A stretch of 64,000 bases of DNA, from contig CAVVEG010000001.1 in NCBI GenBank assembly GCA_963747255.1, positions 1-64,000 of the forward strand, written 5' to 3'. A program made the translations under genes and the position numbers. Within the stretch, counting starts at the first letter, position 1. Every line of letters begins with the position of its first letter. The stretch is from CAIYRG01 sp963747255. GTDB taxonomy: Bacteria; Pseudomonadota; Alphaproteobacteria; Micropepsales; Micropepsaceae. Positions 52,221 to 61,885 of this stretch are shown here, piece by piece. The notes under the pieces are model-generated. The model saw only the letters and a list, made by a program, of their open reading frames with translations, ran no database searches and had not been told where the DNA came from.

Positions 52221-53735
52221 ATGGATCAAAGAACCGGCAAAAATCCTTTCGACCCGCCCGGGCTGGACGATACGGCCGTTCGGGGGCGCCGGGGGATTAT
52301 ACGTTTTGTGCCTGGCGGTACGAAGACGATCGTGGTCGGTCTCGCCGCTTTGCTCGTCGCGCTGCTCGTATGGGCGATCAAACCCAATCCCAATGCGCGA
52401 CCCGCAAATCCGTTCTTCGCCGGACGCAATGCCCCCGTGCCGGTCGGTATCGCGAAGGTGGCCCAGGGTGATATCGACGTCACGCTGAATGCCCTTGGTA
52501 CTGTTGTTCCTCTCGCGACCGTGACGGTGAAACCGCAGGTGGGAGGGCAGTTGGTCAAGATTAATTTCGACGAGGGACAGACTGTCCGTGCCGGGCAGGT
52601 TCTGGCCGAGATCGATCCCCGGCCGTACCAGGCCACCCTGGATCAGGCCCAGGGTCAGTTGGCGCGCGATCAGGCTCAGCTGGCCAATGCCCAGGTGGAT
52701 CTCAATCGCTATCAGACGCTCAGTACGCAGAATTCGATTGCCCAGCAGCAGGTCGATACCCAGGCCGCTTTGGTTCGCCAGCTGCAGGGGACCGTGAAAT
52801 CCGATCAGGCCAATGTCGAATCCGCGACGATCAATCTCGATTATTCCTCCATCAAATCGCCAATTACCGGCCGTGTCGGTCTGCGGCAGGTCGACCTTGG
52901 TAACGTGGTTATCGCCGGACAGGCGACCGGAATTGCTGTTGTCACGCAGCTTCAGCCGATCTCGGTCCTGTTTCCGGTACCGGAAGACAGCATCGACCAG
53001 ATCATGGCGCGCCTCCGTCAGGGTGCGCATCTCGGCGCCCAGGCATTCGATCGCGCTCAAACACGCATGATTGCTGCGGGAACGCTCGCCACACTGGACA
53101 ACCAGATCGATACGACCACTGGAACGGTCAAATTGCGGGCCGTCTTCGACAACGCGGACAACCTTCTGTTCCCCAACCAGTTCGTCAATGTCCGCCTGTT
53201 GGTGGACACGCTGCACGATCAGATTGTAACGCCCGTTGCCGCCGTGCAGCGCGGAGCTTCCGGAACGTTCGTTTACGTGGTGAACCCCGATCACACGGTG
53301 AGCATGCGCGCGGTGACACTCGGTGTGACGAATGACGACCGCGTGGCGATCGCGCAGGGTTTGCAGCCGGGCGAAACCGTCGTGGTGGACGGCGCCGATC
53401 GCCTGCGCGACGGGGCACATGTGATTCTGCCGGGCGAACAGGGCTCTACGATTGCTGTTCCCCAGCCGGGCAGTCCCGCTGCGGCCGGGCGTGGCGGACG
53501 CAGAGGCGGCCGGAGAGGCGGTGCCGGGGGCGCGGCTGCGCCGGGTGGACCCACCACTGGCGCCACAGGAGCCGCAGTTGCCGGCTCAGCTCCGGATAGT
53601 GGCGCCACCCCGGGTGGCGGCCGCGGCCAGGGACGTGGACGTGGGGCAGGCGCAGGTCGTGCCGCGGGAGCCGGCGGCGGCGCAGCAGGGGGTACAAATA
53701 CCGGGGCCGGCAGTGCTGGACCTGGCGGCGGTTAG
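52221..53735 (+). CDS. mdtA: RND efflux periplasmic adaptor (MdtA-like) with Gly/Arg-rich C-terminal tail
   Basis: 504 residues from ATG 52221 (an in-frame ATG at 52179 is possible). One membrane anchor (TKTIVVGLAALLVALLVWAI), lipoyl/barrel-sandwich halves (VTVKPQVGGQLVKINFDEGQ, INLDYSSIKSPITGRVGLRQ), a coiled-coil hairpin rich in Gln/Ala (DQAQGQLARDQAQLANAQVD), beta-barrel and C-terminal domain (VTPVAAVQRGASGTFVYVVN). From about residue 410 a ~95-residue Gly/Ala/Arg-rich tail follows (AAAGRGGRRGGRRGGAGG), absent from ordinary MdtA. First gene of mdtABC-omf. Confidence 0.9.
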   Translation: MDQRTGKNPFDPPGLDDTAVRGRRGIIRFVPGGTKTIVVGLAALLVALLVWAIKPNPNARPANPFFAGRNAPVPVGIAKVAQGDIDVTLNALGTVVPLATVTVKPQVGGQLVKINFDEGQTVRAGQVLAEIDPRPYQATLDQAQGQLARDQAQLANAQVDLNRYQTLSTQNSIAQQQVDTQAALVRQLQGTVKSDQANVESATINLDYSSIKSPITGRVGLRQVDLGNVVIAGQATGIAVVTQLQPISVLFPVPEDSIDQIMARLRQGAHLGAQAFDRAQTRMIAAGTLATLDNQIDTTTGTVKLRAVFDNADNLLFPNQFVNVRLLVDTLHDQIVTPVAAVQRGASGTFVYVVNPDHTVSMRAVTLGVTNDDRVAIAQGLQPGETVVVDGADRLRDGAHVILPGEQGSTIAVPQPGSPAAAGRGGRRGGRRGGAGGAAAPGGPTTGATGAAVAGSAPDSGATPGGGRGQGRGRGAGAGRAAGAGGGAAGGTNTGAGSAGPGGG

Positions 53736-53765
53736 GATGTCTCGTATCGTCGGGTCTCAACGACG

Positions 53766-56700
53766 ATGAATCCGTCGCACATCTTTATCGTCCGTCCGGT
53801 GGCGACGGCGCTGCTCATGGCTGCCATCCTGCTGGTTGGCATCATCGGTTTCTTTTTTCTGCCGCTTTCGGCATTGCCCGAGGTCGATTACCCGACAATT
53901 CAGGTGCAGACCTTCCTGCCGGGCGCAAGTCCGGAAGTGATGACCACGTCGGTCACTGCGCCACTGGAGCGCCAATTCGGGCAAATGCCCGGATTGCGCG
54001 AAATGTCGTCGATCAGCTCGGCCGGCGCATCCGTAGTCACGCTTCAGTTCGATCTCTCGCTCAACCTTGATGTTGCCGAGCAGGAGGTGCAGGCGGCGAT
54101 AAACGGGTCCGGCAATCTTCTGCCCCAGAATCTGCCGGCGCCTCCGGTCTATGCCAAGGTCAATCCCGCGGATGCCCCGATCATCACCCTGGCGGTGACG
54201 TCCACCACGATGGCGATGACCGAGGTTGAAGATCTCGCGGATACGCGCATTGCCCAGAAGATCTCGCAACTTCCCGGCGTGGGGTTGGTCAGTATCAATG
54301 GCGGACAGCGGCCCGCGGTGCGCATCCGCGCCAATCTTCAGGCGCTCGCGGCGTATGGTCTCAATATCGACGACCTGAGGACGACCATCGCCAATTCAAA
54401 CTCGAATGCGCCCAAGGGCAATTTCGACGGCGCCACGCGTTCTTACACGATCAACGCAAACGACCAGATTCAATCGCCCCGGGATTACGCGCAGATCGTC
54501 GTGGCCTACCGCAACGGCGCGCCGGTTTTTCTCTCCGACGTTGCCGAAGTTGTGCAGAGCGCCGAAAACACAAAGCTCGGCAGCTGGATGAATTCGACGC
54601 CCGCCATTCTGCTGAACGTTCAGCGCCAGCCCGGTGCGAATGTCATCGCGGTGGTTGACAATATCAAGCAGATCCTTCCGGACATCCGGGTCAATTTGCC
54701 GACGGCCGTCGATCTGGCCGTTCTGACCGATCGCACCAATACAATCCGCGCATCCGTGAATGATGTCGAATTCGAACTCGGCCTTGCCGTCGTTCTCGTT
54801 GTGCTGGTGATCTATCTTTTCCTTCGCAACGTTCCGGCCACGATCATTCCCAGCCTCTCCGTGCCGTTATCGATCGTCGGCACTTTTGCAGTCATGTACC
54901 TGCTGGGATTCAGCCTGAACAATCTCTCACTGATGGCGTTGACCATCGCTTCGGGATTTGTTGTGGACGATGCGATCGTCATGATCGAAAACATCGCGCG
55001 ACATCTCGAACTTGGCGAACGGCCACTGCAGGCCGCGCTGAAGGGGTCCGGCGAAATCGCATTCACCATCATTTCGCTGACGATCTCCCTGATTGCCGTA
55101 CTGATTCCGCTGCTCTTCATGCAGGAAGTGGTTGGCCGGCTATTCCGTGAATTCGCCGTTACGCTCGCGGTCACTATTCTGATCTCCGCGGTTGTATCGC
55201 TGACGCTCGTGCCGATGATGTGCGCCAACCTCCTTCACCCGGAATCCGAGCAATACCACAGCCGGATCGGGCGCAAAGCGGCTGAACTGTTTGACCGCAC
55301 GATCGCCGGCTATGGGCGCATGCTCGATTGGGTGCTCGATCATCAACCCATAACGCTTCTTGTTGCGATCGTTACGCTTTTCATCACGGTAGCGCTTTAC
55401 GTCGTGATCCCAAAGGGATTCTTCCCGATCCAGGACACCGGTATCATTCAGGGCATCACGCGCGCGCCACCATCCGTATCCTTCGCCTCGATGTCCGAAA
55501 GGCAGCAGATGCTGGCCGATCTCATCAGGAAGGATCCTGACGTGGTCAGCCTGTCCTCGTTTATCGGCGTCGATGGGACCAACACTACCCTTAACACCGG
55601 ACGCTTCCTCATCAATCTCAGAGATAAGACCGCCCGCTCGTCATCGGTGACCGAGGTCATCCGGCGCCTGACCGCCGCGGCCAGGGACATGCCGGGGATC
55701 TCGCTTTACCTGCAGCCGGTGCAGGATCTGACGGTTGAATCGACCGTTGGCCGCGCCCAGTATCTTTTCGTGCTGCAGGCCGCGAGCGCAGCAACCCTGA
55801 CCCAATGGGTACCCCGATTGCTGGACCGGCTGCAGCAGGCGCCGGAACTGGAAAACGTTTCCACGAACTATCTCGATCAGGGACTGACGGCCTATATCGA
55901 AATTGATCGCGACACGGCGGCCCGCTTCGGAATCACGGCGGCGACGATCGACAATGCCCTCTACGACTCATTCGGGCAGCGCATCGTCTCGACGATCTTC
56001 ACGCAATCGAACCAGTATCGCGTCATTCTGGAAGCCGATCCCCAATTGCAGAACTCGCTCGCCTCTTTGAACGACATCTATTTGCCGTCCGCGGGAGGCG
56101 GTCAGGTGCCATTATCGGCCATCGCCAAAGTGGACCAGAGGAATGGACCACTTGAGATCGACCATATCGGTCAGTTTCCCGCCGCGATGGTCTCATTCGA
56201 TGTTGCGCCGCAGGCTTCCCTTGGAGCCGCCGTCACCGCGGTCCGCAATGCCGAGCAGCAAGCCGGATTGCCAGCCGAGATCAGCACGCATTTCGAAGGC
56301 GCTGCGCTCAGCTTCGAATCCACTCTCGGGACCGAACTGCTGCTCATCATCGCGGCCATTGTCACAGTCTATATCGTGCTTGGCGTTCTTTATGAGAGTT
56401 TCATCCACCCAGTGACGATTCTGTCGACGCTGCCTTCAGCGGGCGTTGGTGCGCTGTTGGCGCTGATCGTGACCGGTGAGGATCTGGATATCATCTCCAT
56501 CATCGGCATCATTCTTCTGATCGGCATCGTGAAGAAGAACGCGATCATGATGATCGACTTTGCAATTTCGGCCGAACGGGAAGACGGCAAACCGGCGCGC
56601 GAGGCCATCCATCAGGCCGCGCTTCTGCGCTTTCGCCCAATTCTCATGACGACCTTTGCCGCTCTGTTCGGTGCACTGCCTCTGATGATCGGCAACGGTA

Positions 56701-56879
56701 CCGGTTCCGAGTTGCGTCACCCGCTGGGAGTTTCGATTGTGGGCGGATTGCTGCTCAGCCAGCTTCTGACCCTGTTCACCACGCCGGTCATCTATCTCTA
56801 TTTCGATCGAATGGCGGCACGCGTGCGCGCCTGGCGCAACCGTCCCTCCACGGAACGCGCGGAGCCGCTTCCGCCATGA
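53766..56879 (+). CDS. mdtB: RND efflux transporter subunit MdtB-like
   Basis: 1037 residues, normal RND length with twelve helices and two large periplasmic loops. N-terminus SHIFIVRPVATALLMAAILL, the proton-relay Asp pair in GFVVDDAIVMIENIARHLEL, and the Lys in LLIGIVKKNAIMMIDFAI are all present. ALPEVDYPTIQVQTFLPGAS is a family signature. Exports drugs or metabolites by proton antiport, as a heterotrimer with MdtC. Stop overlaps the next start by four bases. Confidence 0.94.
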   Translation: MNPSHIFIVRPVATALLMAAILLVGIIGFFFLPLSALPEVDYPTIQVQTFLPGASPEVMTTSVTAPLERQFGQMPGLREMSSISSAGASVVTLQFDLSLNLDVAEQEVQAAINGSGNLLPQNLPAPPVYAKVNPADAPIITLAVTSTTMAMTEVEDLADTRIAQKISQLPGVGLVSINGGQRPAVRIRANLQALAAYGLNIDDLRTTIANSNSNAPKGNFDGATRSYTINANDQIQSPRDYAQIVVAYRNGAPVFLSDVAEVVQSAENTKLGSWMNSTPAILLNVQRQPGANVIAVVDNIKQILPDIRVNLPTAVDLAVLTDRTNTIRASVNDVEFELGLAVVLVVLVIYLFLRNVPATIIPSLSVPLSIVGTFAVMYLLGFSLNNLSLMALTIASGFVVDDAIVMIENIARHLELGERPLQAALKGSGEIAFTIISLTISLIAVLIPLLFMQEVVGRLFREFAVTLAVTILISAVVSLTLVPMMCANLLHPESEQYHSRIGRKAAELFDRTIAGYGRMLDWVLDHQPITLLVAIVTLFITVALYVVIPKGFFPIQDTGIIQGITRAPPSVSFASMSERQQMLADLIRKDPDVVSLSSFIGVDGTNTTLNTGRFLINLRDKTARSSSVTEVIRRLTAAARDMPGISLYLQPVQDLTVESTVGRAQYLFVLQAASAATLTQWVPRLLDRLQQAPELENVSTNYLDQGLTAYIEIDRDTAARFGITAATIDNALYDSFGQRIVSTIFTQSNQYRVILEADPQLQNSLASLNDIYLPSAGGGQVPLSAIAKVDQRNGPLEIDHIGQFPAAMVSFDVAPQASLGAAVTAVRNAEQQAGLPAEISTHFEGAALSFESTLGTELLLIIAAIVTVYIVLGVLYESFIHPVTILSTLPSAGVGALLALIVTGEDLDIISIIGIILLIGIVKKNAIMMIDFAISAEREDGKPAREAIHQAALLRFRPILMTTFAALFGALPLMIGNGTGSELRHPLGVSIVGGLLLSQLLTLFTTPVIYLYFDRMAARVRAWRNRPSTERAEPLPP

Positions 56880-59800
56880 ACTTTTCCGCGCCTTTCATCG
56901 CCCGGCCCATCGCAACCACGCTACTGACCATGGGGCTTGCGCTTGCCGGCGCCGCCGCGTTTTTCCTGCTGCCGGTCTCTCCCCTCCCGAATGTCGACTA
57001 CCCGACGATCTCCGTCACCGCACAGCTGCCTGGCGCAAGTCCGGAGACGGTCGCAACCAGCGTCGCTACGCCGCTCGAGCGCCATCTCGGAACCATTGCC
57101 GACGTGATGGAGATGACTTCGTCCAGTTCCGTTGGACAAACCCGGATCACACTCCAGTTCGATCTCAACCGCGACATAGACGGCGCAGCGCGTGACGTTC
57201 AGGCAGCGATCAATGCGGCGCGGGTCGATTTGCCAGCTGACCTGCGCAGCAATCCGACTTACCGCAAGGTCAATCCTGCCGATTTTCCGATTTTGATATT
57301 GGCGCTGACGTCCGACACGCTGACAACCGGACAGATTTATGATTCAGCCTCAACGATCCTGCAGCAGAAGCTGTCACAGGTCAGCGGCGTCGGCGAGGTT
57401 CAGGTCGGCGGTAGTTCGCTTCCCGCCGTCCGCGTGGAACTCAATCCGCGGGCATTGTTCAAATATGGCGTCGGGCTCGAAGACGTGCGCGCCGCGCTTT
57501 CCGCCGCCAACGCCAATGCGCCCAAAGGCGCCATCGAGCAAAGCGGTCAGCGCTATCAGATTTATGTCAACGATACGGCCACCAGGGCTGACGATTACCG
57601 CAACCTCGTCATCGCTTACCGCAACAACGCTGCCGTTCGGCTCAAGGATATCGCCGACGTCAACGACAGCGTCGAAAATGTGCGGAATATCGGGATCGCA
57701 AACGGCAAGCCTGCCGTTCTCATCATCATCAACCGGCAGCCCGGCGCCAATATCATCGACGTCGTCGATCGCATCAAAGCGCTGGTTCCGGAACTGCAGG
57801 CCTCAATTCCCTCCAGCATCACCGTCACGCCGGTGAACGACCGCACGGTCACAATCCGTCGTTCACTCCAGGATGTCGAGCAGACGATCCTGATCGCCGT
57901 TCTTCTTGTGATCCTTGTCGTTTTCCTTTTTTTGCGAAATCCGCGCGCCGCTTTGGTGCCCTCGGTGGCCGTGCCGTTGTCGCTGCTTGGCACGTTCGGC
58001 GCGATGTACCTTCTGGGCCTCAGCCTCGATAATCTGTCGCTGATGGCGCTGACGATCGCCACCGGTTTCGTCGTCGATGATGCCATCGTCGTGCTCGAGA
58101 ATATTTCGCGCCACGTCGAAGATGGCATGCCGAGGATGCAGGCCGCACTTCTGGGCGCGCAGGAGGTCGGTTTCACCGTTCTGTCCATGTCTGTCTCCCT
58201 CATCGCGGTGTTCCTGCCAATTCTCCTGATGGGCGGAATCATCGGGCGCCTTTTCCACGAATTCGCGCTGACGCTTTCGCTTGCGATCGCCTTTTCGTTG
58301 CTGCTCTCTCTCACAACGACGCCAACCATGTGCGCCTATCTGCGCCTGAGAAGAGACGGTGCGAGACCGGGCCGCCTCATGTCCGTCTCCGAGCGTGTGT
58401 TTGCGCGCGCGTTGCGACTCTACGACAAGTCGCTGTCATGGTCGCTCGACAATCCCGGCACCATTATGATGGTTCTGGCGCTGACCATCGGGCTCAACGT
58501 CTATCTCTTCACGATCATCCCAAAGGGATTTTTCCCGCAGCAGGATACAGGCAGCATTATTGGTTTCATTCGCGGCGATCAGGCGATTTCCTTTCAACTG
58601 ATGCAGCAGAAATTCCGGCAATTCGAGGAAGCCGTCCGCAAAGACCCGGCGGTGCAAAGCGTTGTCGGCTTCTCGGGAGGTGGTAACGGCGGTCCGGGCG
58701 GCCAGACCAACAGCGGCAACGTGTTCATCACCCTGAAACCTTTGTCCGAGCGCAAGTCGTCGGCCGGACAGGTGATCGCCCGCATGCGCAACGAGATTGG
58801 CAACATCCCGGGCGCCCGGCTTTTTCTGCAGCCCGTGCAGGACCTGCGCATCGGCGGCCGCCAGGGTAACGCTGCGTACCAGTACACCATACAGGCCGAT
58901 TCACTGGAGGACATCAACACCTGGGTGCCGAAGATTACGGCTGCGCTGCAGGACGTGCCGGAGCTCGAAGACGTCAACTCCGACCGGCAGGAAGCCGGCC
59001 TGGATATCGAGCTGAAAATCGATCGCACAACCGCGGCGCGATTGGGGCTCACCACAACACAGGTGGACGCGACGCTGTACGATGCATTCGGTCAGCGGCA
59101 GGTTTCGACCATTTATGAGAATCTCAACCAGTACCATGTGGTCATGGAGGTCGCGCCCGAATTCTGGCAGAACCCCGAAACCCTGAGGGATATCTATGTC
59201 AGCACGTCGGGACTGATTAACGGGACGCAGCAGTCGGGCACCGCTGCCGGGACGACTTCCCTTGCAGCGTCCAGCACGGCAAATGTCGCCGCGCAGAACG
59301 CAAATTCGACCACGACGACCAGCCAGACCACGGTGAATATCGCGGCTGAGGCCGTCCGCAATCAGGCGCAAAACCAGATCGCAAACACGGCGCGCGGTGG
59401 AGCATCGAGCGGTTCAGCCCTCAGCACTCATGTGGAGAACATGGTCCCGCTGTCGGCGTTCAGCCGTTATGCGCCGGGACTGACGCCGTTGTCCGTCAAT
59501 CATCAGGGCCCGTTCGTGGCCACGACGTTCTCGTTCAATCTGCCGGAAGGCGAATCGCTGGGCACTGCGGTCGATGCCATCCAGCGCACGATGGCGCAGC
59601 TTCATGTACCGATCACTGTGCACGGTGAATTTGCGGGCAATGCACGGGCTTATCAGCGGTCGCTTTCCAATGAACCCTTCCTGATCGCAGGAGCCCTGAT
59701 CGCCGTCTATATCGTGCTTGGCGTCCTTTACGAGAGCCTCGTTCATCCTCTGACCATCCTCTCCACATTGCCTTCCGCAGGAGTCGGGGCCGTGCTGGCT

Positions 59801-60220
59801 CTTCTCATTTTTGGAGCGGAGTTCAGTCTGATCGCGATGATCGGGGTTATTCTGCTGATCGGTATCGTGAAGAAGAACGCGATCATGATGATCGATTTCG
59901 CCCTCGCTGCGGAACGCGATGACGGTCTCGACAGCCGAGCCGCGATTTACCGCGCCTGCCTCCTGCGCTTCCGGCCCATCATGATGACCACGATCGCCGC
60001 CATTTTCGCCGCGCTGCCACTGGCGCTGATCACCGGCGACGGCGCTGAATTGCGCCAGCCGCTGGGAATCTCGATCGTCGGCGGCCTCATCGTCAGTCAG
60101 TTGCTGACCCTGTACACGACGCCCGTCGTTTATCTCTATCTCGACCGCTTTTCGATCTGGGGCAAGCAGTTCTGGCGGCGGAGATATGCGGATATTTTTG
60201 GAGTTCCCCGCGAAGCATGA
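56876..60220 (+). CDS. mdtC: RND efflux transporter subunit MdtC-like with a low-complexity periplasmic insertion
   Basis: 1114 residues, about 75 longer than usual. NFSAPFIARPIATTLLTMGL start, Asp pair in GFVVDDAIVVLENISRHVED, Lys in LLIGIVKKNAIMMIDFALAA. The extra length is an Ala/Thr/Ser/Asn/Gln-rich insertion at about residues 780-852 (TSLAASSTANVAAQNANSTT and onwards) in the second periplasmic loop, between RDIYVSTSG and MVPLSAFSRY. The frame is open throughout and flanking sequence is normal, so the insertion is in the protein. Four-base overlaps with both neighbours. Confidence 0.93.
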   Translation: MNFSAPFIARPIATTLLTMGLALAGAAAFFLLPVSPLPNVDYPTISVTAQLPGASPETVATSVATPLERHLGTIADVMEMTSSSSVGQTRITLQFDLNRDIDGAARDVQAAINAARVDLPADLRSNPTYRKVNPADFPILILALTSDTLTTGQIYDSASTILQQKLSQVSGVGEVQVGGSSLPAVRVELNPRALFKYGVGLEDVRAALSAANANAPKGAIEQSGQRYQIYVNDTATRADDYRNLVIAYRNNAAVRLKDIADVNDSVENVRNIGIANGKPAVLIIINRQPGANIIDVVDRIKALVPELQASIPSSITVTPVNDRTVTIRRSLQDVEQTILIAVLLVILVVFLFLRNPRAALVPSVAVPLSLLGTFGAMYLLGLSLDNLSLMALTIATGFVVDDAIVVLENISRHVEDGMPRMQAALLGAQEVGFTVLSMSVSLIAVFLPILLMGGIIGRLFHEFALTLSLAIAFSLLLSLTTTPTMCAYLRLRRDGARPGRLMSVSERVFARALRLYDKSLSWSLDNPGTIMMVLALTIGLNVYLFTIIPKGFFPQQDTGSIIGFIRGDQAISFQLMQQKFRQFEEAVRKDPAVQSVVGFSGGGNGGPGGQTNSGNVFITLKPLSERKSSAGQVIARMRNEIGNIPGARLFLQPVQDLRIGGRQGNAAYQYTIQADSLEDINTWVPKITAALQDVPELEDVNSDRQEAGLDIELKIDRTTAARLGLTTTQVDATLYDAFGQRQVSTIYENLNQYHVVMEVAPEFWQNPETLRDIYVSTSGLINGTQQSGTAAGTTSLAASSTANVAAQNANSTTTTSQTTVNIAAEAVRNQAQNQIANTARGGASSGSALSTHVENMVPLSAFSRYAPGLTPLSVNHQGPFVATTFSFNLPEGESLGTAVDAIQRTMAQLHVPITVHGEFAGNARAYQRSLSNEPFLIAGALIAVYIVLGVLYESLVHPLTILSTLPSAGVGAVLALLIFGAEFSLIAMIGVILLIGIVKKNAIMMIDFALAAERDDGLDSRAAIYRACLLRFRPIMMTTIAAIFAALPLALITGDGAELRQPLGISIVGGLIVSQLLTLYTTPVVYLYLDRFSIWGKQFWRRRYADIFGVPREA

Positions 60221-61880
60221 GACGGCATCGCAGAATTCGAGGGCTGCTCGTTCTCGCTCCGGGTTTCGGTCTGTTGGCCGCCTGCGAGGTCGGCCCGAAC
60301 TACATGCGCCCCCCGGTCGATATTCCATCCGCTTACAGGGAGGTCGCGGGTTGGGCGCCGGCGACGCCCAGGGAAGCAGCAGGATGGGAGAACTGGTGGG
60401 CGATATACAATGATCCCGTTCTGGATGCCCTGGAAAAACAGGTTGATGTTTCAAACCAGAATCTGATCGCTGCGGAAGCGGCTTATCGCGTGGCGCGCGC
60501 CGATGTCGGCATCCAGCGTGCGCAATTGTTGCCGGCCATCGATGCAACCGCCGGTATACGCGGTGCCGGTACATTTGGACGTTCCAGCACGTCAAATTCA
60601 ACAGGCACAGGGACCGGAACTGGAACGGGCGGAACAGGCAGCGGTGGTACGGGTAACGGGACCGGCACCGGCACTGGCTCGACCGGGCGGGGGTCCTCCT
60701 CGGGATCCACCTTTACTTACTCAACCGGACTTGATGCGAGTTGGGACCTGGACGTGTGGGGCCGCATCCGGCGAGCAACCGAGGCAAGCCTCGCAACCGC
60801 ACAGGCCAGCGCCGCCGATATTGCCGCTGCTCGCCTTTCCGCGCAGGCCCAGGTGGCGGTCGATTACTTTCAGCTTCGCGTTGCAGACTTGCAGACCCAG
60901 CTTTACACGGCGGCCGTCGAAGATTTCCAGATGGCGCTTACCATTGCTCAAAATCGGCTGCAGGTCGGAATCTCCACTCTTGCGGACGTCTATTCTGCGC
61001 AGACACAGGTGGACAATGCGCAGGCCCAGCTCGTCTCGATTTCAGCTGACGCGGGACCGTATGGAACATGCGATTGCCGCGCTTATTGGAAAGACGCCGA
61101 TCGAGGTTTCGATCGCCATCGCCGAACTTGGTGAGGATGTCCCGGTTGTACCGGTGCAGGTTCCTTCAACCCTGCTGCAGCGAAGGCCCGACGTTGCGTC
61201 TGCCGAATATGCCGTCGAATCGGCCAACGCACAGATCGGCGTGGCGCGAAGCCGCCTGGTATCCCGACATTACTTTGACCGGTTCCCTTGGATTGGCCGC
61301 CACCTCGCTCGGATCGCTTTTCAATGCCTCCAGTGCGACCTGGGCCTTCGGTCCCGGCCTCGCCGAAACGGTGTTCAATGGCGGTGCGCGTATTGCGACA
61401 GATCTGCAGGCCAGGGCGCGCTACGACCAGGCGGTGGCGAACTACCGTCAAACCGTGCTCACCGCCTTTCAGCAGGTTGAAGATGAAATCGCGACCCTGA
61501 AAATTCTTGAAGAGCAGGCAGCAGCGGAAAATCGCACCGTAAATGATGCAACCCTCGCCGAACAACTCACGCTGAACCAATACCGGGCCGGAACGGCCGA
61601 TTTCACCACGGTGATCACCGCCCAGACCACGCGCCTCAATGCGGAAACCACCGCATTGAATGTGCTGAACGGCCGATTGGCCGGCAGCGTCAATTTCGTC
61701 ATGGCGATCGGCGGTGGTTGGGACGAAACGCGTGTGCCACAACCGGGCCCGTTCTATACGCTTCCGGAAACCACCCGGAATGATGGTCCACAGCAGGACG
61801 CGGTTTCCCGGTCCGAAAGCCAGAGCGCCGGTTCCGGATCATTTTTCCAGCGTATCTTCCGTACGCTGAGCACCCCGTAG
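60217..61880 (+). pseudogene. NodT/OprM-type outer-membrane efflux lipoprotein, two frameshifts
   Basis: ATG overlaps the mdtC stop (ATGA). Signal peptide and lipobox (GFGLLAACEVGPNYMRPP) give the outer-membrane factor type. The helices follow (AAEAAYRVARADVGIQRAQL, STGLDASWDLDVWGRIRRAT, YSAQTQVDNAQAQLVSIS). The frame then shifts near 61045-61055, continuing as RDRMEHAIAALIGKTPIEVS and PSTLLQRRPDVASAEYAVES. It shifts again near 61245-61258, continuing as AAWYPDITLTGSLGLAATSL to 61880. All parts of a 550-residue channel are present in three frames. A Gly/Thr repeat of about 40 residues is inserted at about residues 123-165. As written the operon lacks a working channel. Confidence 0.78.
60600..60683 (+). 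repeat. Short tandem GGNACN-like repeat encoding Gly-Thr runs
   Basis: About 14 degenerate copies of a six-base unit (gggacc, ggaact, ggaacg and variants) encode alternating Gly-Thr and Gly-Ser in the outer-membrane factor gene. It looks like a slippage-prone minisatellite; here it keeps the frame. Confidence 0.7.
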
Positions 61881-61885
61881 GCGAA

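Noticed and set aside
52212..53420. 402-codon open frame on the minus strand
   Set aside because: Antisense to mdtA, with no domain or ribosome site; the plus strand is clearly coding.
59215..59433. Possible intein or mobile insert in mdtC
   Set aside because: The inserted segment is only ~73 low-complexity residues without splicing or endonuclease motifs and keeps the frame.
59414..60601. 395-codon open frame on the minus strand
   Set aside because: Antisense to the end of mdtC and the start of the outer-membrane factor gene, rich in His/Arg/Gln; a shadow.
60600..60683. Gly-Thr minisatellite as the cause of the outer-membrane factor frameshifts
   Set aside because: The repeat region itself stays in frame; the frame breaks are about 370 and 570 bases downstream.
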